From assembly GCA_025451135.1 (NCBI GenBank), contig JANWKW010000004.1:1-13024 (forward strand): 13,024 nt of DNA. Direction: 5' to 3'. The position numbers and the translations under genes were made by a program. Under the pieces are notes generated by a model. The model saw only the letters and a program-made list of their open reading frames with translations, did not search any database and was not told the origin of the DNA. This document shows, in pieces, positions 1 through 8,394 of this stretch. Each line of letters opens with the position of its first letter. Position 1 is the stretch's first letter. This DNA is from Vulcanimicrobiia bacterium. Its GTDB lineage: Bacteria; Vulcanimicrobiota; Vulcanimicrobiia; Vulcanimicrobiales; Vulcanimicrobiaceae.

Positions 1-938
1 CCGGCCTTCTCTTGCGGAAGCGCGACCAGCAGGCCGCCGGACGTCTGAGCGTCCGAGAGCGCGACCCGCATCGCTTCGGGGACGTCCGCGTCGAAGGCGA
101 CGAACTCCGCATGCGTCGCCGCATTGGTGCGCGTCCCGCCCGGGATGCACCCGCGCCCGATCAGCTCGAGCACGCGGCCCATCAGCGGGATGGCATGCGC
201 GTCGAGGACCAGCCGCACGCCGGACGCGCGCGCGACTTCGCCGGCATGCCCGAGCAGGCCGAATCCGGTCACGTCGGTCGCCGCGTGGGCGCCGGCGGCG
301 AGCATGGCGCGCGCGTCGTCGTCGTTGAGCGTCGTCATCGACGCGATCGCCTCGCGCAGTCCGTCGTCGTCGATCTCGCCCCGCTTGTGCGCGGTCGTGA
401 GGATGCCGGTCCCGAGCGGTTTCGTCAGCACCAGCACGTCGCCCGGACGCGCGCCGGCGTTGGTCACGATCCGGTCCGGATGGATCGTGCCGGTCACCGC
501 CATGCCGTACTTCGGTTCGTCGGATCTGATGGTGTGGCCGCCGACGATCGCGACGCCGGCGCGCGCCGCTACGTCCGCGCCGCCGCGCAGGATCTGCACG
601 ACGGCGTCCGCTTCGAGATCCTCCGGAAACGCGCAGATATTGAGCGCGCAGAGCGGCGTGCCGCCCATGGCATAGACGTCGGAGATCGCGTTGGTCGCCG
701 CGATCCGGCCGTACTCGTACGGATCGTCGACGATCGGCGTGAAGAAGTCGACCGTCTGGACGATCGCCAGGTCGTCGCGCAGCCGCACCACGCCGGCGTC
801 GTCGACCGTGCCGCTGCCGACCAAGACGCGGTCGTGCGTCGGCATCGGGACACGCGCCAAGATGGCGGCCAGTTCCGCCGATCCCAGTTTGCTCGCGCAG
901 CCCGCACAGGCGGAGCGCTCGGTCAGACGCAGACCCAT
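1..938 (-). CDS. selD: Selenide, water dikinase (selenophosphate synthetase), 3' end outside window
   Basis: SelD makes selenophosphate from selenide and ATP in the cytoplasm. Selenophosphate is the selenium donor for Sec-tRNA and 2-selenouridine. I translated the minus strand from the ATG at 938; the open frame runs off position 1 after about 312 codons, against about 350 for the E. coli enzyme, so only the C-terminal end is missing. Near the N-terminus the motif SACAGCASKL places Cys14 and Lys17 at the positions of catalytic Cys17 and Lys20 in E. coli SelD, so this is the Cys form, not a Sec form. Other family signatures are VDFFTPIVDDPYEYGRIAAT, AISDVYAMGG, VGGHTIRSDEPKYG, TKPLGTGILTTA, TDVTGFGLLGH and DAQTSGGLL. 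No SD is obvious. It is divergent from the aminotransferase across 44 bases. The identification is very secure; the start could move only slightly. Confidence 0.95.
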   Translation of the reverse strand, partial: MGLRLTERSACAGCASKLGSAELAAILARVPMPTHDRVLVGSGTVDDAGVVRLRDDLAIVQTVDFFTPIVDDPYEYGRIAATNAISDVYAMGGTPLCALNICAFPEDLEADAVVQILRGGADVAARAGVAIVGGHTIRSDEPKYGMAVTGTIHPDRIVTNAGARPGDVLVLTKPLGTGILTTAHKRGEIDDDGLREAIASMTTLNDDDARAMLAAGAHAATDVTGFGLLGHAGEVARASGVRLVLDAHAIPLMGRVLELIGRGCIPGGTRTNAATHAEFVAFDADVPEAMRVALSDAQTSGGLLVALPQEKA

Positions 939-969
939 CCGGACGATGGTACGCCGCCCGAACGCCGAA

Positions 970-975
970 TATCTT
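970..975 (+). promoter_or_regulatory. Candidate -10 box of a leaderless promoter
   Basis: TATCTT fits TANNNT and ends 7 bases before the ATG at 983, so transcription would begin at or next to the start codon. There is no SD between this box and the ATG. Leaderless mRNAs with this spacing are known in Deinococcus and actinobacteria. Here it rests on one short motif and is only a suggestion. Confidence 0.3.
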
Positions 976-982
976 TGCGACC

Positions 983-2146
983 ATGAGGAAGACGCTGCTG
1001 TTCTTGCCCGGCCCGGTGGCCGTCGCCGAATCCGTGCTGGCCGCCATGGCGCGCCCGCTCGAGAACCACCGCGGCCCGGAGTTCGCCGCCCGTCTGACGC
1101 GCGTCGCGGACCGGCTCAAGCCGATGTTCGGGACGACCGGCCCGGTCGTGCTCCTCGGCTCGTCGGGCACCGGCGGCATGGAGGCGGCCGTCGCGAGCAT
1201 GTTCTCCCCGGGCGACACACTGCTCGCCTGTCCGATCGGCGTCTTCGGCAGGCGCTTCGCCGAGATCGCGCGCGCCCTCGGCTGCACGGTCGAGGTCCTC
1301 GATACGCCGGCCGGTGCGGCTTTGGACCCCGCCGCGCTCGCGGCGCGCCTGGAAGCCGACACCGGCAAGCGCATCGCCGGCGTCTTGCTCACCCACAACG
1401 AGACCTCGACCGGCGTGCAGAATGACATGTCGGCCTACGTCGCGGCCCTGCGCGAGCACGGCGCGATCTCGGTGGTCGATTCGGTCAGCGGTTTCGGCGC
1501 GTCGCGTTTCCGGATGGACGAGTGGGGCTACGACGTGGTCGTGACCGCATCGCAGAAGGCCCTGGCCGCGCCGCCCGGCATGGCGATGGTCGCGCTCGGC
1601 GCGCGCGCGATCGCGCGGCTCGAGGCGTCGACCTGCCCGCGCTTCTACTTCGACCTGAAGAAAGCGCTCGAGTTCTCGAAGATCGGCCAGACGCCGTGGA
1701 CGCCGCCGATCTCGCTGGTCTACGCGCTCGATGCGGCCCTCGATCGCTACGAAGCGAGCGGGGTCGACGCGGTCGTCGAGCGGCACGCGCTTTACGCGCG
1801 CGCGATCCGTGCGGCCTTCGAAGCGCTCGGCTTCACGATCTTCTCGCGACCCGGCGCGCACTCGGTCACGGTGGTCGCGGCGGCGCCGCCGGCCGGCGTC
1901 GATCCGGGCAAGCTGCTCGACGAACTGCGGGTCGAGCGCGGCATCATCCTATCGGGCGGCCAGGCCGAGCTGGCCGGAAAGATCGTGCGGATGGGCACGA
2001 TGGGCGACATCTCCGAGACCGACATCCTCGGCGCGATCGGCGCGATCGAGATCGCGCTGCTCGACGCCGACGCGCCGGTGCACCTCGGTTCGGGCGTCCA
2101 GGCGGCGCTGCGCGAACTGATCGGGAAGGTCGGCGCGCCCGCCTAG
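983..2146 (+). CDS. Class V (PucG/serine-glyoxylate-type) PLP aminotransferase
   Basis: A 387-residue fold-type I PLP enzyme of the alanine/serine/ureidoglycine-glyoxylate aminotransferase group (COG0075-like), expected to move an amino group to glyoxylate or a related acceptor in the cytoplasm. Visible motifs are LPGP near the N-terminus, SSGTGGMEAA (about 60-69, phosphate side), THNETSTG (137-144), VVDSVSGFGA (164-173, Asp166 for the pyridine nitrogen), TASQKAL with Lys192 as the Schiff-base lysine, and TPWTPPISLVYAL (237-249). Length is normal for the family. The ATG at 983 has no SD; see the candidate leaderless promoter. The substrate cannot be read from sequence: serine biosynthesis, glycine metabolism, and purine-derived ureidoglycine (PucG) are all possible. 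The neighbouring nucleobase permease makes the last attractive but proves nothing. It is not of the NifS/selenocysteine lyase subgroup despite lying next to selD. The stop codon TAG overlaps the permease stop. Confidence 0.88.
   Translation: MRKTLLFLPGPVAVAESVLAAMARPLENHRGPEFAARLTRVADRLKPMFGTTGPVVLLGSSGTGGMEAAVASMFSPGDTLLACPIGVFGRRFAEIARALGCTVEVLDTPAGAALDPAALAARLEADTGKRIAGVLLTHNETSTGVQNDMSAYVAALREHGAISVVDSVSGFGASRFRMDEWGYDVVVTASQKALAAPPGMAMVALGARAIARLEASTCPRFYFDLKKALEFSKIGQTPWTPPISLVYALDAALDRYEASGVDAVVERHALYARAIRAAFEALGFTIFSRPGAHSVTVVAAAPPAGVDPGKLLDELRVERGIILSGGQAELAGKIVRMGTMGDISETDILGAIGAIEIALLDADAPVHLGSGVQAALRELIGKVGAPA
2143..2146. other. CTAG palindrome serving as the stop codon on both strands
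   Basis: The plus-strand aminotransferase stops with TAG at 2144-2146. The minus-strand permease stops with TAG read from 2145-2143. The two convergent genes therefore overlap by 3 bases inside one CTAG, with no room for terminators between them. Confidence 0.9.
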
Positions 2147-3495
2147 GCTTCGGCCGGCGGCGGTGCGCTCTCGGTCTTCGGGCCGAGTCGCAGCAGTTGG
2201 TTGAGGACGACCGCGATCACGGTCGCGAGGGTCAGCGACGAATCGAAGAGCGGACGGATCGGTCCCGGCACCGAGCCGTAGAGTTGCGGCAGGATGTCGA
2301 GGCTCAGACCGAAGCACAGGGCGATGCCGATCACGAACGTCTTGCGCATGTCGGGCTTCGAGCTCAACATGATCTGGAATCCCGAGACCATCATGAAGCA
2401 CGTGACGAAGACGACGATCGCGCCTTCGACCGGCGACGGCATGATCGAGAGCAGCGCGCCGACCTTGGGCGAGAGCCCGAGCAGCACGAACAGACCGCCT
2501 GCGGCATAGGCGATCCACCGGCTGGTGGCGCCCGACGCGGCGCTGAGCGCGACGTTGCTCGCCGAGGTGTCCGACGCGACGCCGCCCAGCAAGCCGCTGA
2601 TCGTGACGCACGCCGCATCGGCCGTCAGGCCGTTGGCGATCAGGCCGTTGTCGGGCTCTGTCCAGCCCGCGTCGTTCACCTTCTCCGCCATCACCAGGTT
2701 GCCGTACGACTTGAGCGCACCGCAGATCGAGACGATCGCGAAGACCGGCAGCAGCGACCAGTCGAACGTCACGTGCAGCATGCTCGAGAGCCAGGGCAGT
2801 CCGACCCACGGCATCTTCGCCAGATCCGCGGCCGCGCCGTCGGGGAAGAGTCCGAAGATGCCCGAGAGCGCGTAACCGACGAGCATGCCGATCAGCACCG
2901 CATAGAGCCGCATCTTCGCGCCGCCCCACACGTTGAGGCCGACCATCACCAGCAGCGTCACGGCGGCGACCAGCAGGCTCGTGCCGCGGATCGAATCGCC
3001 GGTGAACTGCACGAACAAGAACTTGGACGCGCCGAGCGGTATCAAGCTGAGCGCGACCATGAACACCACCAGGCCGGTGATCTCGGTCGGGAACAGGAAC
3101 GCGATGCGTTTGAAGAAGCGCGAGAAGATCAGTTCCACCAGTCCCGCGAGGATCGTCATGCCGCGCATCAGCGGCAGGCCGCCCAGCCACGCCGCGCTCA
3201 TCGAGGCGGCGAAGAAGTTCGGACCGCACAGGTTCGGGCAGAGAAAGCCGGAGCCGAGTCCGGGCAGCCGCAGGGCCTGGAGGATCGTCCCGATGCCGCA
3301 CGAGATCATCGTGAGCGCGACCACCGCCGCGACCTCGCGGAAGTCGCCGCCGATCTCGTTTACCAGTACGATCGGCAGCACCAGCGTGCTCGACATCAGG
3401 AAGATGTGCTGGATCGCGAGCAGCCCGAGCGTCGGATTCGGCGGGCGCTCGTCGACCCAATAGGTGATGCCGGCCGGACGTATCATGCGCGTCAC
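2143..3495 (-). CDS. NCS2-family nucleobase (xanthine/uracil/urate-type) permease
   Basis: A 450-residue polytopic inner-membrane protein with many hydrophobic segments, belonging to the NCS2/nucleobase-ascorbate transporter family, which imports uracil, xanthine, urate or related bases with a cation. The QH pair in the first helix (29-30, AIQHIF) and the block SASNVALSAASGATSR in the region of the NCS2 signature helix are recognisable. The usual NxG motif there reads NVA, so the signature is slightly divergent. The GTG at 3495 gives a 4-base GTGA overlap with the preceding Cache gene; an ATG at 3486 (Met4) is the alternative start. It is the last gene of the pheS-pheT-cvpA-Cache run. No terminator is visible after it: the gene ends on the CTAG shared with the convergent aminotransferase. 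The substrate is unknown. Confidence 0.88.
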   Translation of the reverse strand: MTRMIRPAGITYWVDERPPNPTLGLLAIQHIFLMSSTLVLPIVLVNEIGGDFREVAAVVALTMISCGIGTILQALRLPGLGSGFLCPNLCGPNFFAASMSAAWLGGLPLMRGMTILAGLVELIFSRFFKRIAFLFPTEITGLVVFMVALSLIPLGASKFLFVQFTGDSIRGTSLLVAAVTLLVMVGLNVWGGAKMRLYAVLIGMLVGYALSGIFGLFPDGAAADLAKMPWVGLPWLSSMLHVTFDWSLLPVFAIVSICGALKSYGNLVMAEKVNDAGWTEPDNGLIANGLTADAACVTISGLLGGVASDTSASNVALSAASGATSRWIAYAAGGLFVLLGLSPKVGALLSIMPSPVEGAIVVFVTCFMMVSGFQIMLSSKPDMRKTFVIGIALCFGLSLDILPQLYGSVPGPIRPLFDSSLTLATVIAVVLNQLLRLGPKTESAPPPAEA

Positions 3496-4439
3496 CCCGC
3501 TCTCATCCAGATCGGCGTCGCGAGGAAGAGATCGGTGCCGACGTAGAGCGTCTTTCCGTCGACGACGACCTTGCGCAGATAGATCAGCTTACGGGTCGGT
3601 TCGCCGCTGCCCGGCGCCGGCCACAGATACTGCATCCAGGTCGCGTCGGCGCGCTGCAGCGCGCGCATCGCGGCCGCGACCGGCCGGTTGCCGACCGCAT
3701 CGCGGAAATCGGCGAGATCGCGTCCGGCCATCGTCGGATAGGCCGGATCGACCAGCGTCCTGCCCCGCGCGTCGAGCACGAACACGAATGTGTCGTTGAA
3801 GACGAACGGCGATGCCGGATCCTCGAACTGGGCGAACGCCGCCTTTTCGCCCTTGCTCGCGAGCAGCGCCGCGGCCGCGTCGACCCGCTCCTGGACCCAG
3901 GCCTTCTCGGTCCGCATCTGATAGAGCCCGCTTCCGACCACGTAGGTCGTGCCGCCTGCCGTCACCTTGCGCAGGTACGCGCTCTTCCAACTCGGCCCGA
4001 GCTGCGACTGTTCTTGCCACAGATAGAACACCCAGCCGGACGCGTCGGCCTGCGGCCGCTTCCCGATGTCGGTGATGAACCGGACGATCGGCTTGCCGTT
4101 CATGTCGCGCAGCCCCATCAGGTGCTTGCCGACCAGGTTCGGCGAAGCGGCGTGGCACACGGCGGTGCCGTCGAGCGCGTACACGAACAGATAGTATTGC
4201 CCGAAGTACCACCGCGAGTTCTTCTGCGCGAACTGCGCGCAGGCGGACGTCAGTCCGTCGGCGTGGATCGCGGCTGCGGCGGCGTCGACCAGCGCCACCA
4301 GATGCTTGGTGTCATCGTAGGCGTAGGCGGACGCGGCGGCGTCGGCGGCGGCCGGCGCGTGCGGCGCGTGCGGCGCGCACGCGGTCAGCGCCAAGGCGAA
4401 GGCAAGAACGAAGCCGTACGGCCCGCTCCCGGCGCGCAT
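3492..4439 (-). CDS. Lipoprotein with two Cache-like sensor domains
   Basis: A 315-residue exported protein. A short hydrophobic leader ends in the lipobox LTAC (18-21), so Cys21 should be lipidated and the protein held on the outer face of the cytoplasmic membrane. Two related halves follow, about 43-175 and 178-312. Each has a helical N-terminal stretch, then a FVYALDGTAV or FVFVLDARGRTLV strand pair, an aromatic segment (GWVFYLW / TWMQYLW), and a closing KSAYLRKV / KLIYLRKV strand followed by T(T/L)YVVGS or TLYVGTD. This pattern fits single-Cache (sCache_2-like) ligand-binding domains, here in tandem. No methyl-accepting, kinase or cyclase domain follows, so it is a stand-alone binding protein or a partner of another sensor. 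The ATG overlaps the cvpA stop by one base (TAATG), and its TGA overlaps the permease GTG. The ligand is unknown; a base imported by the permease is a guess. Confidence 0.8.
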   Translation of the reverse strand: MRAGSGPYGFVLAFALALTACAPHAPHAPAAADAAASAYAYDDTKHLVALVDAAAAAIHADGLTSACAQFAQKNSRWYFGQYYLFVYALDGTAVCHAASPNLVGKHLMGLRDMNGKPIVRFITDIGKRPQADASGWVFYLWQEQSQLGPSWKSAYLRKVTAGGTTYVVGSGLYQMRTEKAWVQERVDAAAALLASKGEKAAFAQFEDPASPFVFNDTFVFVLDARGRTLVDPAYPTMAGRDLADFRDAVGNRPVAAAMRALQRADATWMQYLWPAPGSGEPTRKLIYLRKVVVDGKTLYVGTDLFLATPIWMRAG

Positions 4440-4975
4440 TACACGCGGTGCCTCTTGAAGAACGGCTCGGCGACGGGCTTCGCGAACCACGGCAGCGTCG
4501 AGTAGAGCATCCCGTCGATCGTCGGGTCGGGCGCGGTGACGGCGGCGGCGAGGGACGAGCGGTGCAGGTCGGCGCGGATGTCGGGCGAGAGCGGGAAGAA
4601 CAGCGCGACGTAGAGCACGACCCAGCAGAAGATGGCCGCCTTTGCGAGGCCGATGGCGGCGCCCGCGATCGCGTTGAAGATGCCCAGCACCGGCAGGCGC
4701 GCGACCTTGTCGAGGACGATCGAGATCGCGATCAGCACCGCATAGGTCGCGATGCCGGTGAGGAACATCCCGATCACGTGGGCCGATCCCGGACCGAGAT
4801 GAGTGACCCCCGAGATGGCGCCGTCGAGCGCGCCGTTGTAGAACCACGGCGTGAGGATCGCGAGGAACAGCGCGACCGCGCCGCCGAGCTCCTTGACGAA
4901 GCCGCGCCGGAAGCCTTTGAGGGCGGCGATCAGCGCGATCGCGCCGATCACGAGATCCGGCCAGGCGAGGCTCAT
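4439..4975 (-). CDS. cvpA: CvpA family membrane protein
   Basis: A 178-residue integral membrane protein with a hydrophobic N-terminal helix (about 7-19), a basic turn KGFRRGFVKELGG typical of CvpA proteins, and further helices near 32-46, 66-88 and 97-128, then a soluble tail. In E. coli CvpA is needed for colicin V export and is co-transcribed with purF; its biochemical role is not settled. In many Gram-positive-type genomes a CvpA gene lies just after pheT, as here. The ATG at 4975 overlaps the pheT stop in the sequence ATGA, implying translational coupling. It ends with TAA overlapping the next ATG by one base. Confidence 0.87.
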   Translation of the reverse strand: MSLAWPDLVIGAIALIAALKGFRRGFVKELGGAVALFLAILTPWFYNGALDGAISGVTHLGPGSAHVIGMFLTGIATYAVLIAISIVLDKVARLPVLGIFNAIAGAAIGLAKAAIFCWVVLYVALFFPLSPDIRADLHRSSLAAAVTAPDPTIDGMLYSTLPWFAKPVAEPFFKRHRV

Positions 4976-7338
4976 CCGCGGATGGTCGCGCCGGTCCGCT
5001 CGCGCAGCGCGTCGAGCGCGCGCGCGATCGCGAGGTCGGCCTCGGCGTCGGTGATGGTGGCGTCCCGCAGCTGCATGGTGACGCGGACGGCCACGCTCTT
5101 CTTGCCCTCGCCGACCTGCTTGCCGCGGTACTCGTCGAAGACGCGCGCGCCGGTGCACAGCTCGCCGATCGCCTTGACGATGGTCTGCGAGATCGCGGCC
5201 GCGTCGACGTCCAGATCGACGACCAGCGCGAGATCGCGATAGGTCGACGGGAACTTGGACGGCGGCGCGTCGCGCGGCGTCGCATTGTCCGGCAGCGCGT
5301 CGAGATACATGTTGCAGACGTAGACCGGCATCGGCACGTCGAACGCATGTCCCAGTCGCGGATCGATCTGCCCGATCGCCGCGATCTCGCGCCCGTCGAG
5401 CATCAGCACCGCGGTCTTGCCCGGGTGCATTGCGTTGCGGACGTCGCGGGTCGTCTCCGGGAAGCGGCCGGTCACGTTGCGGATCAGGGCGATCGCGTCG
5501 CTCTTGAGCCGCAGGAACGACGAGTCGGTCCATTCGGGTTCGTCGGTCGCGGGAGCGGTGAAGCCGAACGAGAGGAGCGCCGATTCCTCGACCACGCCTT
5601 CGGCGGTCGTGAACGCGTGGCCGATCTCGAAGACCCGGATCGGCCGGCCGACCCGCGCGAAGTACTCGACCAACCCCGGCCCGAGCGCGTACCGCAGGTA
5701 GCGCTGGTCCTCGGAGAGCGGGTTGCGGACCTCGACCGAGGCGTGGCTGGGCCGGATGCCCGCGCGCCGGAGCTTGGCCGCCAGAGCCGGTCCGTGCAGC
5801 GCGTAGCTGGAGATCTCGTGATAGCCGAGCGCGGCGAGCGCGCACGCGAGCTTGCGCTCGAGGCGATACGGACGGCTCGAGACGTCGTTCGGGTAGACCG
5901 CCGGCATCGATGCGACCACGTTGTCGTAGCCGGCCATACGCGCGATCTCTTCGACGATGTCGGCGCCGATGACGATGTCCTTGCGCCACGCCGGGGGCGT
6001 GACGTCGAGCCGATCCGCATCGACGATCGCGACCTCGCATCCGAGCGCGCGCAGGTGCGCGGCGATCGTCTCGTTCGGGAGTTCGAAGCCGAGCAGACGC
6101 TTCACGTCGCGCACCGCGAAGGGGACCGGCTCCGGGGCGGCGACCGGCGCGCCGAATGCGTGCGGTGCGTAAGCGTTGGCGCCGATCGCGACCAGCAGTT
6201 GGGCGGCGCGCGCGGCGCCGATATCGGCCAGGGCGGGCGCGAGCCCTTTCTCGTGGCGGGTCGAACCCTCGGTGCGGAAACCGAGCTTGGCGCTCATCCG
6301 GCGGATGCGCGCGCCGGCGAAATTCGCGCTCTCGAGGACGATCGCGGTGGTGCTCGCGCTCACCTCGGAGGCCTTGCCGCCTTTGAGACCGGCCAGCCCT
6401 TGGGCCTGCGCCTGGTCGGCGACGACCAGCGCCTGCGGCGTCAGCTCGTGTTCGACGTCGTCCAGCGTCACGAGCTTCTCGCCCTCGCGCGCGTCGCGCA
6501 CGATCAGGTGGTGGTTCGTCAGACGGGCGTCGTCGTAGAAGTGCAGGGGCTGACCCGTCTCGAGCATGGCGAAGTTCGAGACGTCGACCAGGTTGTTGAT
6601 CGGGCGCTGGCCGGCGAGCGCGAGGCGCACGCGCATCCAGGTCGGCGCGACGCCGACGCGGACGCCGTCGAAGCGCTGCGCGACGAAGCGGGTGCAGTCG
6701 GCGGAGTCGAGCGTCACGACCGGCGCGGTGCCGGCCGGATCCGCGGCGGTGCCCGGATTCCGGTCCGACGGAGCGCGCAGCGGCGTGCCGAGCGCGGCCG
6801 CCAGTTCGCGGGCCAGGCCGAGCATCGAGAGGGCGTCGGGACGGTTGCTGGTGACGTCGACGTCGAGGACCGCATCGCCGAGACGGAAGTGCTCGACGAT
6901 ATCGGTGCCGGGAGCGACGTCCGCGTCGAGCTGCAGGATGCCGTCTTCGAACCAGTCGGCCGGCAGCGCCAGCTCGTCGGCCGAGCACATCATGCCTTCG
7001 GATTCGACGCCGCGCATCTTGCGGCGCTCGATGGTAAGCAGCGGCAGCCGCGCGCCGATCGTCGCGACCGCGATCCGCTGCCCGGCGGCGACGTTTGTGG
7101 CGGCGGTGGCGATGGTCAGCGGCGTGCCGGCGCCGACGTCGATGCTGCCGACCTGCAGGCGATCCGCGTTCGGGTGCTTCTCGAGCGAGACGATCGTGCC
7201 GGCGACGACCCCGGTGATGACGGGCCGCGTCTCGATCGCGTCGACCGGGAAGCCGAGCATGGCCAGGCGATCGGCGATCGCTTGCGCGTTCCCGGGAAGG
7301 TCGACGTAGTCTCGCAGCCAGGCGATCGGGACGCGCAT
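4972..7338 (-). CDS. pheT: Phenylalanine--tRNA ligase beta subunit
   Basis: The beta subunit of the cytoplasmic (alpha-beta)2 enzyme that charges tRNA-Phe; it carries the editing and anticodon-binding parts. Its 788 residues match the bacterial norm (about 795). Domains in order: the N-terminal stretch MRVPIAWLRDYVDL; an EMAP-type tRNA-binding OB domain (about 40-150, with HPNADRLQV and GVESEGMMCS); the B3/B4 editing region (about 200-380, with INNLVDVSNFAML and LKGG); a B5 domain (about 395-465); the catalytic-like core; and a C-terminal FDX-ACB domain beginning near RDLALVVD and including GEGKKSVAVRV. The start lies 21 bases after the pheS stop, with only a weak purine stretch (GAGAAA) as ribosome site. 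The stop overlaps the cvpA start. All the hallmark regions are present. Confidence 0.97.
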   Translation of the reverse strand: MRVPIAWLRDYVDLPGNAQAIADRLAMLGFPVDAIETRPVITGVVAGTIVSLEKHPNADRLQVGSIDVGAGTPLTIATAATNVAAGQRIAVATIGARLPLLTIERRKMRGVESEGMMCSADELALPADWFEDGILQLDADVAPGTDIVEHFRLGDAVLDVDVTSNRPDALSMLGLARELAAALGTPLRAPSDRNPGTAADPAGTAPVVTLDSADCTRFVAQRFDGVRVGVAPTWMRVRLALAGQRPINNLVDVSNFAMLETGQPLHFYDDARLTNHHLIVRDAREGEKLVTLDDVEHELTPQALVVADQAQAQGLAGLKGGKASEVSASTTAIVLESANFAGARIRRMSAKLGFRTEGSTRHEKGLAPALADIGAARAAQLLVAIGANAYAPHAFGAPVAAPEPVPFAVRDVKRLLGFELPNETIAAHLRALGCEVAIVDADRLDVTPPAWRKDIVIGADIVEEIARMAGYDNVVASMPAVYPNDVSSRPYRLERKLACALAALGYHEISSYALHGPALAAKLRRAGIRPSHASVEVRNPLSEDQRYLRYALGPGLVEYFARVGRPIRVFEIGHAFTTAEGVVEESALLSFGFTAPATDEPEWTDSSFLRLKSDAIALIRNVTGRFPETTRDVRNAMHPGKTAVLMLDGREIAAIGQIDPRLGHAFDVPMPVYVCNMYLDALPDNATPRDAPPSKFPSTYRDLALVVDLDVDAAAISQTIVKAIGELCTGARVFDEYRGKQVGEGKKSVAVRVTMQLRDATITDAEADLAIARALDALRERTGATIRG

Positions 7339-7359
7339 CGTTTCTCTATCTACTCTTGG

Positions 7360-8394
7360 CTAGTGCAGTTGCATGAGGAAGTCGGGATCGCTCTCGACGA
7401 AGCGGCGGATGTCGTCGATCTCGTAGCGGGTCAGGCCGAGCCGCTCGATGCCGAATCCGAACGCCCAGCCGGAGACCACGTCGGGATCGTAGCCGACGTT
7501 GCGCAGCACGTTCGGATGCACCATGCCGGCCCCGCCCAGTTCGATCCATCCCGAGCCGCCGCACATGTTGCACGCGTCGCCGAGCCCGCGACACTTCGGA
7601 CAGGTCGTATCGACCTCGGCGCTCGGTTCGGTGAACGGGAAGAATGACGGACGGAACCGGACCTGCTGGTCGTCGCCGAAGAGCTCGCGGCACATCCCGG
7701 TCAGCGCGCCTTTGAGGTGGCCGAAATGGATGCCTTCGGCCACCAGCAATCCTTCGATCTGGTTGAACTGGAAGAGGTGGCGCGCGTCGACCGCGTCGCG
7801 GCGATAGCAACGTCCGGGCGCGACCACCGCGATCGGCGGCGCGTGCTGCTCCATCGTGCGGATCTGCATCGGCGACGTATGCGGGCGGAGCAGCAGCGTA
7901 TCGGTGATCCAGAACGAGTCGAAGCCTTCGCGCGCGGGATGATCGGCCGGGATGTTGAGCGCGTCGAAGTTGTACTGGTCCGGCTCGACCTCTGGGCCGA
8001 GCACCACCGCGAAGCCCATCCGCTCGAAATACGAGCAGACGTCCTCGATGATGCGGCGGATCGGGTGGATCGTGCCGACCGCGGCGTCGGGCGCAGGGAA
8101 GGTGACGTCGATGGTGCGCGACAGATCGGCGTCGAAGGCGCGCGACTCGAGCGCGCCCTGCGCATCCTGCAGCTGGGCTTCGAGCCGTTCGACGACGTCG
8201 TTGATCTCTTTGCCGGCGGTCGGACGCTCCTCGGCCGGCAATTGGCCGATGCCGCGCCGCAACAGCGTGACGGCGCCGCTGCGGCCGAGGAAATCGACGC
8301 GCACCGCGTCGAGCGCGCGCTCGTCCCCGGCGCCGGCCACGGCGGCGGCGAAGCGGCTCTGCAGATCTGCGAGTTGGGCTGCTAATTCACTCAT
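7360..8394 (-). CDS. pheS: Phenylalanine--tRNA ligase alpha subunit
   Basis: The catalytic alpha subunit of Phe-tRNA synthetase, 344 residues, normal length. It has an N-terminal coiled-coil arm (about 1-90), class II motif 2 around LLLRPHTSPMQIRTM (168-182) and RCYRRDAVDARH, the FFPFTEPSAEVD phenylalanine-pocket segment (251-262), and motif 3 GWAFGFGIERLGLTRY (309-324). A four-cysteine insertion (Cys265, 268, 275, 278) resembles a small metal-binding knuckle, as in some other bacterial PheS proteins. The ATG at 8394 has no SD. It lies 25 bases downstream of a strong intrinsic terminator and overlaps the stop of a 16-codon upstream frame, so expression may depend on readthrough or attenuation, or on a second promoter just before the hairpin. 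Confidence 0.97.
   Translation of the reverse strand: MSELAAQLADLQSRFAAAVAGAGDERALDAVRVDFLGRSGAVTLLRRGIGQLPAEERPTAGKEINDVVERLEAQLQDAQGALESRAFDADLSRTIDVTFPAPDAAVGTIHPIRRIIEDVCSYFERMGFAVVLGPEVEPDQYNFDALNIPADHPAREGFDSFWITDTLLLRPHTSPMQIRTMEQHAPPIAVVAPGRCYRRDAVDARHLFQFNQIEGLLVAEGIHFGHLKGALTGMCRELFGDDQQVRFRPSFFPFTEPSAEVDTTCPKCRGLGDACNMCGGSGWIELGGAGMVHPNVLRNVGYDPDVVSGWAFGFGIERLGLTRYEIDDIRRFVESDPDFLMQLH

Noticed and set aside
983..2146. The class V aminotransferase as a selenocysteine lyase or SufS partner of selD
   Set aside because: Its motifs (HNETSTG, VVDSVSGFGA, TPWTPPISL) are those of the glyoxylate aminotransferase group. The NifS/SufS histidine and cysteine-loop signatures are absent.
1522..3546. 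A 674-codon open frame on the plus strand, and other long frames such as 12-986, 5347-7647 and 10750-12108
   Set aside because: They are Arg/Asp/Ala-rich antisense or shifted readings of clear genes (aminotransferase, permease, selD, pheT, beta-lactamase-like). High GC makes stops rare in shadow frames.
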